In this document: positions 23,437-31,584 of the stretch, piece after piece
Layout of the letters: every line of letters begins with the position of its first letter
Numbering within the stretch: the first letter of the stretch is position 1
NCBI GenBank assembly: GCA_018241685.1
Contig: JAFEDJ010000067.1
Location: 62,001-126,000 of the forward strand
Direction of reading: 5' to 3'
DNA from: Pseudomonadota bacterium
Lineage (GTDB): Bacteria; Pseudomonadota; Gammaproteobacteria; Burkholderiales; Rhodocyclaceae
Length of the DNA: 64,000 nucleotides
The notes under the pieces: generated by a model
The model's input: only the letters and a program-made list of their open reading frames with translations
What the model was told of the DNA's origin: nothing
The model's database searches: none
Position numbers and translations under genes: made by a program

Positions 23437-24204
23437 TCAGACCGGCCGGAAGGACGGTTGGCTGGTGCTGTAGCCGGCCTCGATTTCCTCGGCGACGACG
23501 CGCCAGATGGGTTTCACGAAGAAGCGCAGGCCCTTGATGATGCTGTCCACGTTCATCATCGACGGCACGCGGATGCCCCGGTGTTCGACCGGGCCGCCGA
23601 TCTGGGTGATCTTGACGCCCAACTTGGCGAAATGATCCGCCAGCCGAGGCTCGGTGAGGACGAACAGGGTCTCGATGCCCTCGTGCTTGGCGAGGGCGAT
23701 CACGCCCAGATAGAGGCCAATGGGGATGTAGGGGAAGCGCGGCTGCTCCTTGGTACCGAAATCGTCATCGCTGAGCGCCACGGCGGCCTTGGTCTCGCCC
23801 TTGCGTCGGCGGTAGTGGGCGCGTACAGCGAGGCGCGAGACTTCGGCGATGGCTCCGCGGGGCTCCTTGGCGGGATCGATGATGGACCGGTCCAGCGTGG
23901 CGGCGCAGGTGCGCTCGAAAGGCAGTGGGTAGTCCGGTTCTTCGGGGCGGGCCATCACCAGGCGGTTACAGCCCACCAGCACGTGGGGCTCGGTGGACGT
24001 GCGCAGCAGGCAGTGCAGGCTGTGACGATCGTATTCGTCCGTCTCGCGGCGGTCCGGGCGGACCGGCTCGAAGCCGAGTTCCTCGCAATACACCTCGTGC
24101 CGAATGCCGAACACATTGTTGCGGCCGGCGTCGTCGAAGGCGGTGGCGATCTCGAAGTACTTCCGGAATCCTTCACCGAGGCTGAAGCGATCGAGTAGCG
24201 ACAT
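23437..24204 (-). CDS. PEP-CTERM/exosortase-system-associated acyltransferase
   Basis: A 255-residue GNAT-fold protein related to acyl-homoserine-lactone synthases. It has FGIRHEVYCEELGFEP, the N-terminal signature of the exosortase-associated acyltransferase family, a central VGCNRLVMA strand, AEVSRLAVRAHYRRR and a C-terminal RLADHFAKLGVKI. It is cytoplasmic. These proteins usually accompany exosortase loci; no exosortase gene lies in this window, but a PEP-CTERM protein is encoded at 52296-53705. The acyl donor and acceptor are not known. It follows a 212-bp gap holding an ATACCCATTT inverted repeat. Confidence 0.85.
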   Translation of the reverse strand: MSLLDRFSLGEGFRKYFEIATAFDDAGRNNVFGIRHEVYCEELGFEPVRPDRRETDEYDRHSLHCLLRTSTEPHVLVGCNRLVMARPEEPDYPLPFERTCAATLDRSIIDPAKEPRGAIAEVSRLAVRAHYRRRKGETKAAVALSDDDFGTKEQPRFPYIPIGLYLGVIALAKHEGIETLFVLTEPRLADHFAKLGVKITQIGGPVEHRGIRVPSMMNVDSIIKGLRFFVKPIWRVVAEEIEAGYSTSQPSFRPV

Positions 24205-24236
24205 GGCGGTAGCCCTTGAAGTCTAAATTTCTGGCG

Positions 24237-24285
24237 ATACCCATTTACGGCTGCAAATACTGATTCCTTGAAGGGAAATGGGTAT
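24237..24285. repeat. Inverted repeat in the divergent acyltransferase/ThiF promoter region
   Basis: ATACCCATTT (24237-24246) and AAATGGGTAT (24276-24285) are perfect 10-bp inverted arms with a 29-bp spacer, located 33-81 bp upstream of the acyltransferase start and 132-180 bp upstream of the thiF-like gene. It could be an operator spaced about four helical turns or an RNA hairpin. Confidence 0.5.
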
Positions 24286-24416
24286 CTGCTTCAATTGTAG
24301 TACGTGTCTATGCCAATGGCGTGTTTTGTCGCCCGGCTTGGGGCGTGGATGTGCCGAATGGGTCGGCCGGGAAGTGTCGTATCATAAGATTCCACTGCCC
24401 GAAGGATACAGACAGC

Positions 24417-25301
24417 ATGTCGCGCCGCATTTTTGACTACGACGAAGCCTTCTCCCGCAACATCGGCTGGGTGACTCAAGCCGAGCAGACCGCGTTGCGC
24501 GGCAAGCGGGTTGCCATCGCCGGTGTGGGCGGTGTGGGGGGCGTACACCTGCTGACCCTGACCCGCCTGGGCGTGGGCGCTTTCCATGTGGCCGACATGG
24601 ATACCTTCGACCTGGTCAATTTCAACCGCCAGGCCGGCGCGATGATGTCCACCCTCGACCGCCCGAAGGCCGAAGTGATGGCCGAGATGGCCCGTGACAT
24701 CAACCCGGACGTGGACATCCGTGTGTTTGGCGGCGGCGTCAATGCAGGCAATCTGGACGAGTTCCTGGCCGGCGTCGATCTCTACGTGGATGGCCTCGAC
24801 TTCTTTGCTTTCACTGCCCGGCGCGACACCTTCAATGCCTGTGGCCGGTACGGCATCCCGGCGGTGACGGCGGCGCCGCTGGGCATGGGCACCGCGGTGC
24901 TGAGCTTCCTGCCGGGGCGCATGAGTTTCGAGGAGTACTTCCGCCTCGAAGGTTGTGATGAGGACGAGATGGCGGTGCGCTTCCTGCTCGGCCTGTCGCC
25001 GGCCATGCTGCAGCGGGCCTACTTGGCCGACCCGTCGCGGGTCGATTTCGTTGCCCGCCGTGGCCCCAGCACCATCGCCGCCTGCCAGCTGTGTGCCGGC
25101 GTGACCGCCACCGAATCCCTGAAGATCCTGCTCGGCCGCGGCGAGGTGCTGTGCGCGCCGTGGGGCTTCCAGTTCGACGCCTACCGCAACCGCTACGTGA
25201 AGACCTGGCGGCCCGGCGGCAACAACAACCCGATCCAGCGCATCGGCCTTGCCATCGCCCGCCGTCAGCTGCGGGCGATGCGCGAGGCGGCGCGCGCCTG
25301 A
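24417..25301 (+). CDS. ThiF/HesA/MoeB-family adenylyltransferase-like protein
   Basis: A 294-residue E1-like protein. The ATP-binding glycine loop AIAGVGGVGGVHLLTLTRLG is near residue 34-53, DMDTFDLVNFNRQ supplies the Asp and Arg of the active site, and VDGLDFFAFTARRD follows. A lone CxxC-type Cys (ACQLCAG) replaces the usual double CxxC zinc motif. Start ATG 24417 gives MSRRIFDYDEAFSRNIGW, a typical N-terminus. It is followed after 11 bp by a nitroreductase-fold gene; the two domains are fused in mycobacterial Rv1355c/MoeY-like proteins, so they probably act together. The substrate is unknown. Confidence 0.85.
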   Translation: MSRRIFDYDEAFSRNIGWVTQAEQTALRGKRVAIAGVGGVGGVHLLTLTRLGVGAFHVADMDTFDLVNFNRQAGAMMSTLDRPKAEVMAEMARDINPDVDIRVFGGGVNAGNLDEFLAGVDLYVDGLDFFAFTARRDTFNACGRYGIPAVTAAPLGMGTAVLSFLPGRMSFEEYFRLEGCDEDEMAVRFLLGLSPAMLQRAYLADPSRVDFVARRGPSTIAACQLCAGVTATESLKILLGRGEVLCAPWGFQFDAYRNRYVKTWRPGGNNNPIQRIGLAIARRQLRAMREAARA

Positions 25302-25312
25302 GGAGACCGGCC

Positions 25313-26389
25313 ATGACCCGCCGCGAAACCCTGCTGAAGATCCTCGACCTGGCCCGCTGGGCGCCCAGCGGCGACAACACCCAGCCGTGGCGCTTCGAGA
25401 TCCTCGGCGACGACCACATCGCCGTGCATGGCAACGACACCCGCGACTGGTGTCTCTACGACTTCGACGGCCACGCCAGCCACATGGCCCATGGGGCGCT
25501 GCTGGAAACCCTGCGCGTTGCCGCCAGCGGGGAAGGGCTGGCGGCGAGCTGGAGTTTGCGGCCGGCGTCCAGCGATGCGGCGCCGGTGTTCGATGTTCGC
25601 TTGACGGAGCCGCCCGGGCTGGCGGCGGACGCCTTGCTGCCTTTCATCGAAACCCGCGTGGTGCAGCGCCGCCCGATGCGCACCACGCCGCTGACCGAGG
25701 CCCAGCGCCAGGCCCTGGCGGCCGCGCCGGGGGCCGGCTACAGCGTGCAGTTCTTCGAATCCTTCGCCGCGCGCCGCCAGGTGGCCGGCCTGCTGTGGCG
25801 CAATGCCTACCTGCGCCTGACCTGCCCGGAAGCCTTCCCGGTGCATAAGGAAATCATCGAGTGGCACAGCCGCTACAGCAAGGACCGCATCCCGGAGCAG
25901 GCTGTGGGTGTGGACAGCCTCACCGCGCGGCTGATGGAGTGGGTGATGGCCAGCTGGGGGCGGGTCGAGTTCTTCAACAAGTACCTGGGCGGCACCATTG
26001 CCCCGCGGGTTCAGCTGGATTACATCCCGGCGCTGGCCTGCGCGTCCCACGTGCTGATCCGTCCCGAGCGGCCGCCGGTGAGCGTCGAGGACTATGCGCG
26101 TGGCGGTGTCGCGATGCAGCGCCTGTGGCTGACCGCCACGTCAGTCGGCCTGCACTTGCAACCGGAGATGACGCCGCTTATCTTCCGCTGGTATGCCCGC
26201 GCTGGCCGCAGCTTTTCCGCCTTGCCCGAAATCGGCCGTGGCGCTGCGGCGCTGGCGGAGGAGTTCGAGCGCATTGGCGGTTTCGGCCGCGAGCAGGCGC
26301 TGACTTTCTTCTGCCGGGTCGGCGTGTCTTCCGTCCCCTGGTCCCGCTCGGTACGCAAGAGCGTGGATGAACTGATGCTGCAAGCCTGA
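25313..26389 (+). CDS. Nitroreductase-fold flavoprotein, partner of the ThiF-like protein
   Basis: A 358-residue member of the nitroreductase superfamily. ILDLARWAPSGDNTQPWRFE at the N-terminus is the FMN-contact motif, and the last third has LWLTATSVGLHLQPE. It has extra central helices (RLMEWVMASWGRVEFFNKYL) not found in simple nitroreductases. An AGGAG site precedes the ATG at 25313. The tight coupling to the ThiF-like gene points to a two-step modification in which adenylation is followed by redox chemistry, as in azoline oxidation. This is inference; no peptide precursor gene is seen nearby. Its stop overlaps the next start (TGATG). Confidence 0.82.
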   Translation: MTRRETLLKILDLARWAPSGDNTQPWRFEILGDDHIAVHGNDTRDWCLYDFDGHASHMAHGALLETLRVAASGEGLAASWSLRPASSDAAPVFDVRLTEPPGLAADALLPFIETRVVQRRPMRTTPLTEAQRQALAAAPGAGYSVQFFESFAARRQVAGLLWRNAYLRLTCPEAFPVHKEIIEWHSRYSKDRIPEQAVGVDSLTARLMEWVMASWGRVEFFNKYLGGTIAPRVQLDYIPALACASHVLIRPERPPVSVEDYARGGVAMQRLWLTATSVGLHLQPEMTPLIFRWYARAGRSFSALPEIGRGAAALAEEFERIGGFGREQALTFFCRVGVSSVPWSRSVRKSVDELMLQA

Positions 26390-27405
26390 TGAGCAACGAC
26401 CACCCAGCCCACGATCACGAGCACCACGACGACCACGCCTGCGGCCACGATCACCACCATCACGACCATGCGCACGCGGCGCATCACGGCCATGCCCACG
26501 GACACGGGCATGGTCACCATCACCATGGCCCGGTGTCCTATGACCGGGCCTTCGCGATCGGCATCGGCCTGAACATCGGCTTCGTCGTCATCGAGGCCTT
26601 CTACGGCTGGCGCGTGGACTCCCTGGCGCTGCTCGCCGATGCCGGCCACAACCTGTCCGACGTCGCCGGCCTGATTCTGGCATGGGGCGCCGCATTGGCC
26701 GGCCGCCTGCGTCCGACCCACCAGCGCACCTACGGCTGGCAGCGCGCGTCCATCCTCGCCGCGCTGGCCAATGCGATGCTGCTGCTGTTCGCGATGGGTG
26801 CGCTGGCGCTTGAGGCCGTGCAACGCCTGCAGGCGCCGGAGGCAGTGGGCGGGTGGACGATCATCGTGGTGGCCGCCATCGGCGTGGTGATCAATGGCAT
26901 CACTGCGGCGCTGTTCATGTCAGGCAGCAAGGACGACCTCAACATCCGCGGCGCCTTCCTGCACATGGCGGCCGACGCGCTGGTATCCCTGGGCGTGGTC
27001 GCGGCCGGTGCGCTATACCTGCACTTCGGCTGGCAATGGCTCGATCCGCTGGTCAGCCTGGCCATCGCGGTGGTCATCGTACTGGGCACCTGGGGCCTGT
27101 TCCGCCAGTCCCTGCACCTGGTCTTCGACGGCGTGCCGGACAGCATCGACCTGCTCGAAGTGCACGCCTGGCTGCGTGGCCTGCCTGGCGTGAGCGGTGT
27201 CCACGACCTGCACATCTGGGCCCTCGGCACTTCCGATGTCGCCCTGACCGCCCACCTGGTCATGCCCGGCGGCCATCCGGGTGATGCGTTCTTCACGAAC
27301 CTCGCCCACGAACTGGACGAGCGATTCCATATCCAGCACCCGACCGTCCAGATCGAGATCGAAGGCATCGACGATGGTTGCGCCGCACCGGTGAAGTTGG
27401 GCTGA
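26389..27405 (+). CDS. Cation diffusion facilitator (Zn/Cd/Co exporter)
   Basis: An inner-membrane proton-coupled metal exporter of 338 residues. A very His-rich cytoplasmic N-terminus (residues 1-47, about half His) is followed by six TM segments. The metal site is visible in LLADAGHNLSDV (HxxxD on TM2) and HMAADALVS (HxxxD on TM5). A C-terminal regulatory domain starts near HDLHIWALG. The long His tract suggests Zn, Ni or Co buffering. It is translationally coupled to the nitroreductase gene. No metal-responsive operator is apparent. Confidence 0.92.
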   Translation: MSNDHPAHDHEHHDDHACGHDHHHHDHAHAAHHGHAHGHGHGHHHHGPVSYDRAFAIGIGLNIGFVVIEAFYGWRVDSLALLADAGHNLSDVAGLILAWGAALAGRLRPTHQRTYGWQRASILAALANAMLLLFAMGALALEAVQRLQAPEAVGGWTIIVVAAIGVVINGITAALFMSGSKDDLNIRGAFLHMAADALVSLGVVAAGALYLHFGWQWLDPLVSLAIAVVIVLGTWGLFRQSLHLVFDGVPDSIDLLEVHAWLRGLPGVSGVHDLHIWALGTSDVALTAHLVMPGGHPGDAFFTNLAHELDERFHIQHPTVQIEIEGIDDGCAAPVKLG

Positions 27406-27474
27406 GGGGATTCAGGTCGGCAGGCTGGTTGAGCGGTCTTGCAGGCCGGGCTTGAGGAATGCCTCGCTGCTTGG

Positions 27475-27927
27475 TCAAGCGCGCAGCGCGTGGGCCAGAA
27501 AGCGGTCCAACGCGGCGCCGAAGGCCTGCCGGTCGGCCTGGCTGAAGGCCGGAGGGCCGCCGGTCTGCACGCCGGCGCCGCGCAGTTCCTCGAGGAAGTT
27601 GCGCATCGACAGGCGCTCGGCGATGTTGGCGGCGGTGTACATCTCGCCGCGCGGATTCAGCGCGTGGGCCTGGCGTTCGAGCACCGCCGAGGCCAGCGGG
27701 ATGTCGGCGGTGATGACCAGGTCGCCGGCCTCCACCTGGCTGACGATGTGGGCATCCGCCACGTCGAACCCTGACGGAACCTGGACGGCCCGGATGAAGC
27801 GCGACGGAGGCGTGCGCAACATCCGGTTGGCGACCAGGATGGTCGGTATTTCCAGGCGCTCGGCGGCGCGAAAGACGATGTCCTTGACGACCGCCGGGCA
27901 GGCGTCGGCGTCGATCCAGATCTGCAT
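27475..27927 (-). CDS. YaiI/YqxD family (UPF0178, DUF188) protein
   Basis: A 150-residue cytoplasmic protein of the DUF188/PIN-like group. The start MQIWIDADACPAVVKDI, central VPSGFDVADAHIV and VITADIPLASAVLERQA and the later LNPRGEMYTAANI are the conserved blocks of the family. The acidic residues cluster as in PIN-type nucleases, but no biochemical function is established. It converges on the CDF gene and lies downstream of the 2Fe-2S ferredoxin on the same strand with a 62-bp gap. Confidence 0.92.
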   Translation of the reverse strand: MQIWIDADACPAVVKDIVFRAAERLEIPTILVANRMLRTPPSRFIRAVQVPSGFDVADAHIVSQVEAGDLVITADIPLASAVLERQAHALNPRGEMYTAANIAERLSMRNFLEELRGAGVQTGGPPAFSQADRQAFGAALDRFLAHALRA

Positions 27928-27989
27928 TGCGGGAAGCCCGGTGTACTGAGGCCCGCCAGTTTATCCCGCGCCGCGCCCGGCGGCAGGGG

Positions 27990-28313
27990 TCACCAGATGC
28001 CTTCGGGGGCCTTCAGGCGTTCCACCGGCTGGTCGAGCAGGATGTGCTCCTCGACGATGGCGGTTACGTCGGCCGTCGTCACGCCGCTGTACATCACGTT
28101 GTCCGGATAGACCAGCACGCTGGGGCCGGCCTGGCAGGGGCCGAGACAGCCGGTGTTGGTCAGCAGGAAGTCGTTCCACAGGTTGCGCTGCTGAAATTCC
28201 TGCTGGAAGGCCTGCCACACGGTGTTGCAGCCCTTTTCCTGGCAGGAGCCGCGCGGGTGGCCGGGCGGGCGGCCCTGGACGCAGACGAGGATGTGCTTCT
28301 TCGGTTTCGGCAT
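27990..28313 (-). CDS. Thioredoxin-fold [2Fe-2S] ferredoxin
   Basis: A 107-residue ferredoxin of the Clostridium/Azotobacter (Shethna I-like) thioredoxin-fold group. Cysteines are at HILVCVQG, GSCQEKGCN and TGCLGPCQAGPS. The C-terminal VMYSGVTTADVTAIVEEHIL is typical. ATG 28313 (MPKPKKHILVCVQG) is chosen because upstream residues are not family sequence. Relatives are often nif-linked, and a good sigma-54 promoter lies 32-47 bp upstream, so electron transfer or FeS-related protection of nitrogenase is likely but not shown. Confidence 0.88.
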   Translation of the reverse strand: MPKPKKHILVCVQGRPPGHPRGSCQEKGCNTVWQAFQQEFQQRNLWNDFLLTNTGCLGPCQAGPSVLVYPDNVMYSGVTTADVTAIVEEHILLDQPVERLKAPEGIW

Positions 28314-28344
28314 GATGCGCTCCGCAAATAGGTGTGCCCCTTCA

Positions 28345-28360
28345 GGCAGGTTCTGTGCCA
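28345..28360 (-). promoter_or_regulatory. Sigma-54 promoter for the 2Fe-2S ferredoxin
   Basis: On the minus strand TGGCACAGAACCTGCC has GG and GC exactly 10 bases apart and matches TGGCAC-N5-TTGC at all but one base. It is 32 bp before the ferredoxin ATG. An upstream TGT-N12-ACA occurs near 28402-28419 but its spacing is wrong for NifA. Confidence 0.75.
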
Positions 28361-28645
28361 GTGCGCTGCAACATAAGGAATCAAGGACTTGGCGCCGGAG
28401 CCTGTGGTGCGTATGCGACATTGCCGCGCCATTTGTCGCTCAGTTCGGGGACCATAGCGGCGGTTGTGCGCAGGGTATATGCTGCGCCGCAATATTGTTG
28501 TGATAGATTGAAATGCCGAGTCGATATCGGAGCGGGGATCCTGCGGGCCGGGGCTTGCCCGGATTTCGCTCCGCTGCCCCGTTTTGCCTGCGACCCGGTC
28601 GGTTTCCTCCCCCGCACTGGGAGTGGCATTTCGAGGTCCACCGCC

Positions 28646-29527
28646 ATGACCCGCATGCTCGAACGAAGCGCCGCGCTGTCAGCTGCCGTCGCCCGCCCGG
28701 CGCAAGAGATTCCGCTTTCGCTGACGCACGCCGCGGCGCATCCACCGCGCCGCCGCAGCCGCTGGCCGGCCCGGCTGGACCTGCTGCAGAGTGCGTCCGG
28801 CCTGTTCCTGGCGTTGTTCCTGGTGGCCCACATGTTCTTCGTGTCGTCGATCCTGATCAGTCAGGAGGCCTTCTACACGGTGGCGCGCTTCTTCGAGGGC
28901 GCTTATTTTCTCGCCACACCGCAGCCGTGGATTGTCTCCTGCGTGGTTGGCGGCGTGCTGGCGGTGTTCGTGCTGCACGCCTGGCTGGCGTTGCGCAAGT
29001 TCCCGGCCAGCTTCCGCCAGTACAAGGCCTTTGCCGAACACCGGACGCGCTTGCGCCACGACGACACCGGCCTGTGGTGGCTCCAGCTCTGGACCGGCTT
29101 CGCGCTGTTCTTCCTGGCCGGCATCCACCTGTACGGCATGCTGGTGCATCCGGAGATGATCGGCCCCTACGAATCCGCCGACCGGGTGTGGACCGGCAGC
29201 ATGTGGCCGCTGTACCTGCTGCTGCTGTTCGCGGCGGAAATCCACGGCAGCATCGGCCTGTACCGGCTGGCGCTGAAATGGGACTGGCTGCCGGGCCGCA
29301 ATCCGGACGCAGCCCGGCGCCGTCTGCGTCTGCTGAAAACCGCCTTCAGCCTGTTCTTCATCGGACTCGGCCTGGTCAGCCTGCTGGCCTATGGGCGGCT
29401 AGGCATCGCCCACGCCGAGCGGGCCGGCGAGCGCTACGTACCGGGTGGCGACGGAAGGCTAGCGACCACGCTGGCCGGTGGCGCCGGGGTGATGCCGGCA
29501 CACGTACCCGGCCGGCAGGGAGACTGA
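28646..29527 (+). CDS. frdC: Fumarate reductase/succinate dehydrogenase cytochrome b subunit (diheme)
   Basis: The inner-membrane anchor that binds two b hemes and exchanges electrons with quinone, Wolinella QFR type; 293 residues. Five hydrophobic helices start near LFLALFLVAHMFFV. The four likely heme His lie in LVAHMFF, FVLHAWLAL, GIHLYGML and AEIHGSIGLYR. An unusual 45-residue hydrophilic N-terminal extension (SALSAAVARPAQEIP...) precedes TM1; a later start is possible but has no Met before TM1. It is the first gene of frdCAB, 1 bp before frdA. Confidence 0.9.
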   Translation: MTRMLERSAALSAAVARPAQEIPLSLTHAAAHPPRRRSRWPARLDLLQSASGLFLALFLVAHMFFVSSILISQEAFYTVARFFEGAYFLATPQPWIVSCVVGGVLAVFVLHAWLALRKFPASFRQYKAFAEHRTRLRHDDTGLWWLQLWTGFALFFLAGIHLYGMLVHPEMIGPYESADRVWTGSMWPLYLLLLFAAEIHGSIGLYRLALKWDWLPGRNPDAARRRLRLLKTAFSLFFIGLGLVSLLAYGRLGIAHAERAGERYVPGGDGRLATTLAGGAGVMPAHVPGRQGD

Positions 29528-29528
29528 C

Positions 29529-31508
29529 ATGCGCATCCTGTACACCGATGTGCTGGTCATCGGCGGTGGCCTCGCCGGCCTGCGCGCGGCCGTTGGCGCC
29601 CGGCGCCGCGGCCACGACGTGATCATCCTCAGCCTGGTGCCGGCCAAGCGGTCCCACTCGGCGGCGGCCCAGGGCGGCATGCAGGCCAGCCTCGGCAACA
29701 CCGCCAAGGGCGAGGGCGACAACGAGGACGTGCATTTCGAGGACACCGTGCGCGGCTCCGACTGGGGCTGCGACCAGGCGGTGGCGCGCCTCTTCGTGCA
29801 TGCGGCGCCGCAGGCGGTGCGCGAGCTGGCGGCCTGGGGCGTGCCGTGGAACCGGGTGCGCGCCGGGGAGCGGGAGGTGGTGATGGACGGCCGCCGGGTG
29901 ACGCTCAGCGAACGCCCCGAGGCCCACGGCCTGATCGCCGCCCGCGATTTCGGCGGCACCAAGAAATGGCGCACCTGCTACGTCAGCGACGGCACCGGCC
30001 ACGCCATGCTCTACGCGGTCAGCGACAAGGCGGTAGCCGAGGGCATCCCGGTGCATGAGCGCATGGAGGCCATCGCGCTGATCCATGAAGGTGGGCGCTG
30101 CCACGGCGCCGTCGTGCGCAACCTGGTGACCGGCGAACTCGTCGCCTACGTGGCGAAGGCCACCTGCATCGCCACCGGCGGCTTCGGGCGCATCTACCGG
30201 GTCACCTCCAACGCGGTGATCAACGAGGGCATCGGCGCGGCGATCGCGCTGGAGACCGGCGCGGCCTGCCTCGGCAACATGGAGGCGGTGCAATTCCATC
30301 CGACGACGATCTTCCCGGCCGGCATCCTCGTCACCGAGGGCTGCCGCGGCGACGGCGGCCTGCTGAAGGATGCCGCCGGCCACCGCTTCATGCCCGACTA
30401 CGAGCCGGAGAAGAAGGAGCTGGCCTCCCGCGACGTGGTGTCCCGCCGCATGGAGGAACACATCCGCGCCGGCCACGGGGTGAAGAGTCGTTTTGGCGAA
30501 CACTTGTGGCTGGACATCACGCTGCTTGGCGCTGCCCATATCGACGGCCGCCTGCGCGAGGTGAAGGAGATCTGCCACCACTTCCTCGGCATCGATCCGG
30601 CCCGCGACTTCATCCCGGTGCGGCCGGCCCAGCATTATTCGATGGGCGGCATCCGCACCGACGCCCGTGGCGAGGCCCATGGCCTGGCCGGCCTGTTCGC
30701 CTGCGGAGAGGCGGCGTGCTGGGATCTGCACGGCTTCAACCGGCTCGGCGGCAACTCGGTGGCCGAGACGGTGGTGGCCGGCATGATCGTCGGCGAGAAC
30801 ATCGCCGATTTCGTGGAATCGCCCGCGGGTGAACTGCAGGTATCAACGGCCCTCGTGCGGGAATTCCTCGCTGCCGAACAGGCGAAGCTCGACACTTTGT
30901 TGCAGGGCAATGGTAGTGAGAGCGCCACCGACATCCGGCGGCGCATGCAGGACATCATGACCGACAAGGTCGGCATCTTCCGCCGCGGCGACCTGCTCAC
31001 CGAGGCTGTCGACGAACTGCAGGCGCTGCTCCAGTGCAGCCGCCGGATCGGCGTGGCGACGCGGCGACCGGGCAGCAACCCGGAGCTGGTGGCCGCCTAC
31101 CGCGTGCAGAAGATGCTCAAGCTGGCCTTGTGTGTCGCCTACGGTGCCCTGCAGCGCACCGAGAGCCGCGGCGCTCACTACCGGGAAGACCATCCACGCC
31201 GGGACGATGCCAACTGGCTCAAGCGCACCCTCGCCGGCTGGAGCGACCCTTTCCAGACCCTGCCGTCCCTGGCCTACGAGGCCCTCGACGTGCGCCACAT
31301 GGAATTGCCGCCGGGCTGGCGCGGCTATGGTGCGCGCGACGCCATCGAGCATCCGGCGACGGCGCCGCGGGCGGCCGAAATCGCCGCCATCCGCGAGGCC
31401 TTCGGGCATGCGGATCGCGCTATCGTGCAGCAGGCCCTGATGCCCTACGAACACCTGGTCCCGCTGTGTTTCCGGGGCCACAACGCAAGACTGGGAGATG
31501 CCTGGTGA
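29529..31508 (+). CDS. frdA: Fumarate reductase/succinate dehydrogenase flavoprotein
   Basis: The catalytic subunit with covalent FAD, 659 residues, interconverting fumarate and succinate on the cytoplasmic side. The FAD-binding VIGGGLAGLRAA is near residue 11. The FAD-attachment region SHSAAAQGGMQASLGN is near 43-58. The active-site region is QFHPTTIFPAGILVTEGCRG. MGGIRTDARGEAHGLAGLFACGEA and the C-terminal HYREDHPRRDD are conserved. The sequence style matches epsilonproteobacterial FrdA rather than the E. coli type, in keeping with the diheme FrdC. Direction of catalysis cannot be read from sequence; low-potential menaquinone would favour fumarate reduction. Confidence 0.92.
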   Translation: MRILYTDVLVIGGGLAGLRAAVGARRRGHDVIILSLVPAKRSHSAAAQGGMQASLGNTAKGEGDNEDVHFEDTVRGSDWGCDQAVARLFVHAAPQAVRELAAWGVPWNRVRAGEREVVMDGRRVTLSERPEAHGLIAARDFGGTKKWRTCYVSDGTGHAMLYAVSDKAVAEGIPVHERMEAIALIHEGGRCHGAVVRNLVTGELVAYVAKATCIATGGFGRIYRVTSNAVINEGIGAAIALETGAACLGNMEAVQFHPTTIFPAGILVTEGCRGDGGLLKDAAGHRFMPDYEPEKKELASRDVVSRRMEEHIRAGHGVKSRFGEHLWLDITLLGAAHIDGRLREVKEICHHFLGIDPARDFIPVRPAQHYSMGGIRTDARGEAHGLAGLFACGEAACWDLHGFNRLGGNSVAETVVAGMIVGENIADFVESPAGELQVSTALVREFLAAEQAKLDTLLQGNGSESATDIRRRMQDIMTDKVGIFRRGDLLTEAVDELQALLQCSRRIGVATRRPGSNPELVAAYRVQKMLKLALCVAYGALQRTESRGAHYREDHPRRDDANWLKRTLAGWSDPFQTLPSLAYEALDVRHMELPPGWRGYGARDAIEHPATAPRAAEIAAIREAFGHADRAIVQQALMPYEHLVPLCFRGHNARLGDAW

Positions 31509-31584
31509 TGCTTACCGAGCCCGACAGACGCATGGCAGGGCCGTGCCTGCCCGCCACCGACGCGCCCCGTGGAGGACGACACCG

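Noticed and set aside
24346..24362. Sigma-54 promoter before the ThiF-like gene
   Set aside because: GG and GC can be placed 10 bases apart (TGGGGCGTGGATGTGC), but the GGCAC and TTGC cores are absent.
28402..28419. NifA UAS upstream of the 2Fe-2S ferredoxin
   Set aside because: TGT and ACA are separated by 12 bases, not 10.
28498..28511. FNR-like box TTGTG-ATAG-ATTGA before frdC
   Set aside because: Only the first half resembles TTGAT-N4-ATCAA; the second half does not match well enough.
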